Source of the DNA: Oscillospiraceae bacterium
Lineage (GTDB): Bacteria > Bacillota > Clostridia > Oscillospirales > Ruminococcaceae
Direction: 5' to 3'
DNA: 6,306 nucleotides
Assembly (NCBI GenBank): GCA_016302225.1
Contig: JAEDOB010000137.1
Coordinates: 1 to 6,306, forward strand
In this document: positions 6,116 to 6,306 of the stretch, one piece after another
How the letters are laid out: the number at the start of each line of letters is the position of its first letter
Position numbering within the stretch: the first letter of the stretch is position 1
The notes under the pieces: model-generated
What the model was told of the DNA's origin: nothing
The model's database searches: none
Seen by the model: the letters and a program-made list of their open reading frames with translations, nothing else
Translations under genes and position numbers: made by a program

Positions 6116-6178
6116 TTTCAAAAGTAAACGGCTGCTTTCTCCAATAATGGGGAAGGCAGCCGTTTTTACTTTGAAATC
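6114..6178 (+). terminator. Large terminator between converging genes
   Basis: The core stem of 17 pairs, with two G-U pairs, joins 6126-6142 to 6149-6165 around an AATAAT loop and runs into TTTTT (6163-6167). An outer stem pairs GATTTCAAA (6114-6122) with TTTGAAATC (6170-6178), reaching into the TGA stop of the upstream gene. It ends the plus-strand gene well. On the minus strand the T tract is broken (TTTACTTTT), so it may stop the converging gene less efficiently. Confidence 0.88.
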
Positions 6179-6198
6179 GTCGATTGCTTGACGATCAT

Positions 6199-6306
6199 TC
6201 AGATACCAAATCTTGCCACAAGGTCAATGCACTCCTGCGAGCCGACAAAGCCTGCAAGAACGTCCTCACGGGTGTAGCCCTGATTCGCCATGCGGTCGAG
6301 CCAGTC
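6199..6306 (-). CDS. DUF4214-type protein, C-terminal end (rest outside window)
   Basis: The minus strand is open from the window edge to a TGA at 6201-6199, giving the last 35 residues of a larger protein. The peptide DWLDRMANQGYTREDVLAGF continues with VGSQECIDLVARFGI. This matches the end of the DUF4214 domain, whose usual pattern is W...L..G.tR..v..GFv.SqEF..L..rfGI. In Clostridia such repeats commonly end large secreted or cell-surface proteins; the role of the domain is not established. The usual Phe after SQE is Cys here. The gene converges on the peptidase-C15-like gene and shares the hairpin at 6114-6178. The short length limits certainty, but the motif is distinctive. Confidence 0.72.
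   Translation of the reverse strand, partial: DWLDRMANQGYTREDVLAGFVGSQECIDLVARFGI

Overview
The window reads as a moderate-GC Firmicute genome, most likely a gut or rumen Clostridia of the Ruminococcus/Oscillospiraceae kind. This is inferred from Gram-positive style Shine-Dalgarno sites, tight gene packing, a secreted choice-of-anchor A protein with a sortase-like tail, and a DUF4214 C-terminus at the right edge. No RNA gene, insertion sequence, CRISPR array or phage gene was seen.

Left part (1-3029): one plus-strand operon. It holds the C-terminal end of an AraC-family regulator, cut by the window edge, then two ABC-2 type membrane proteins and their ATPase. The genes overlap or lie a few bases apart. 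The three transporter proteins match the uncharacterised export trio COG4587/COG3694/COG4586. The substrate cannot be read from the sequence. The regulator overlaps the first permease by ATGA, so it probably controls this transporter.

Middle (3030-3839): a 105-base spacer with a weak terminator-like hairpin, then a DUF421 (YetF-like) membrane protein.

Middle right (3840-5505): a 270-base AT-rich spacer holds the best promoter of the window (TAGACA, 17 bases, TATAAT) and an approximately 120-base leader with a hairpin. It drives a secreted choice-of-anchor A domain protein. Its C-terminal tail resembles an LPXTG-type sorting signal in layout but lacks the motif. A perfect 16-bp intrinsic terminator closes the unit.

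Right part (5506-6306): a perfect 19-bp palindrome with the wrong polarity for a terminator comes first. Next is a small protein that looks like pyroglutamyl peptidase I (peptidase C15) but has glycine where the catalytic cysteine should be. A large hairpin terminator then separates it from the converging minus-strand end of a DUF4214-type protein.

Most of the window is ordinary. The items most worth a second look are the apparently inactive peptidase-C15-like protein, the secreted protein with a degenerate anchor, and the palindrome between them. I see no convincing evidence that these form one joint system.
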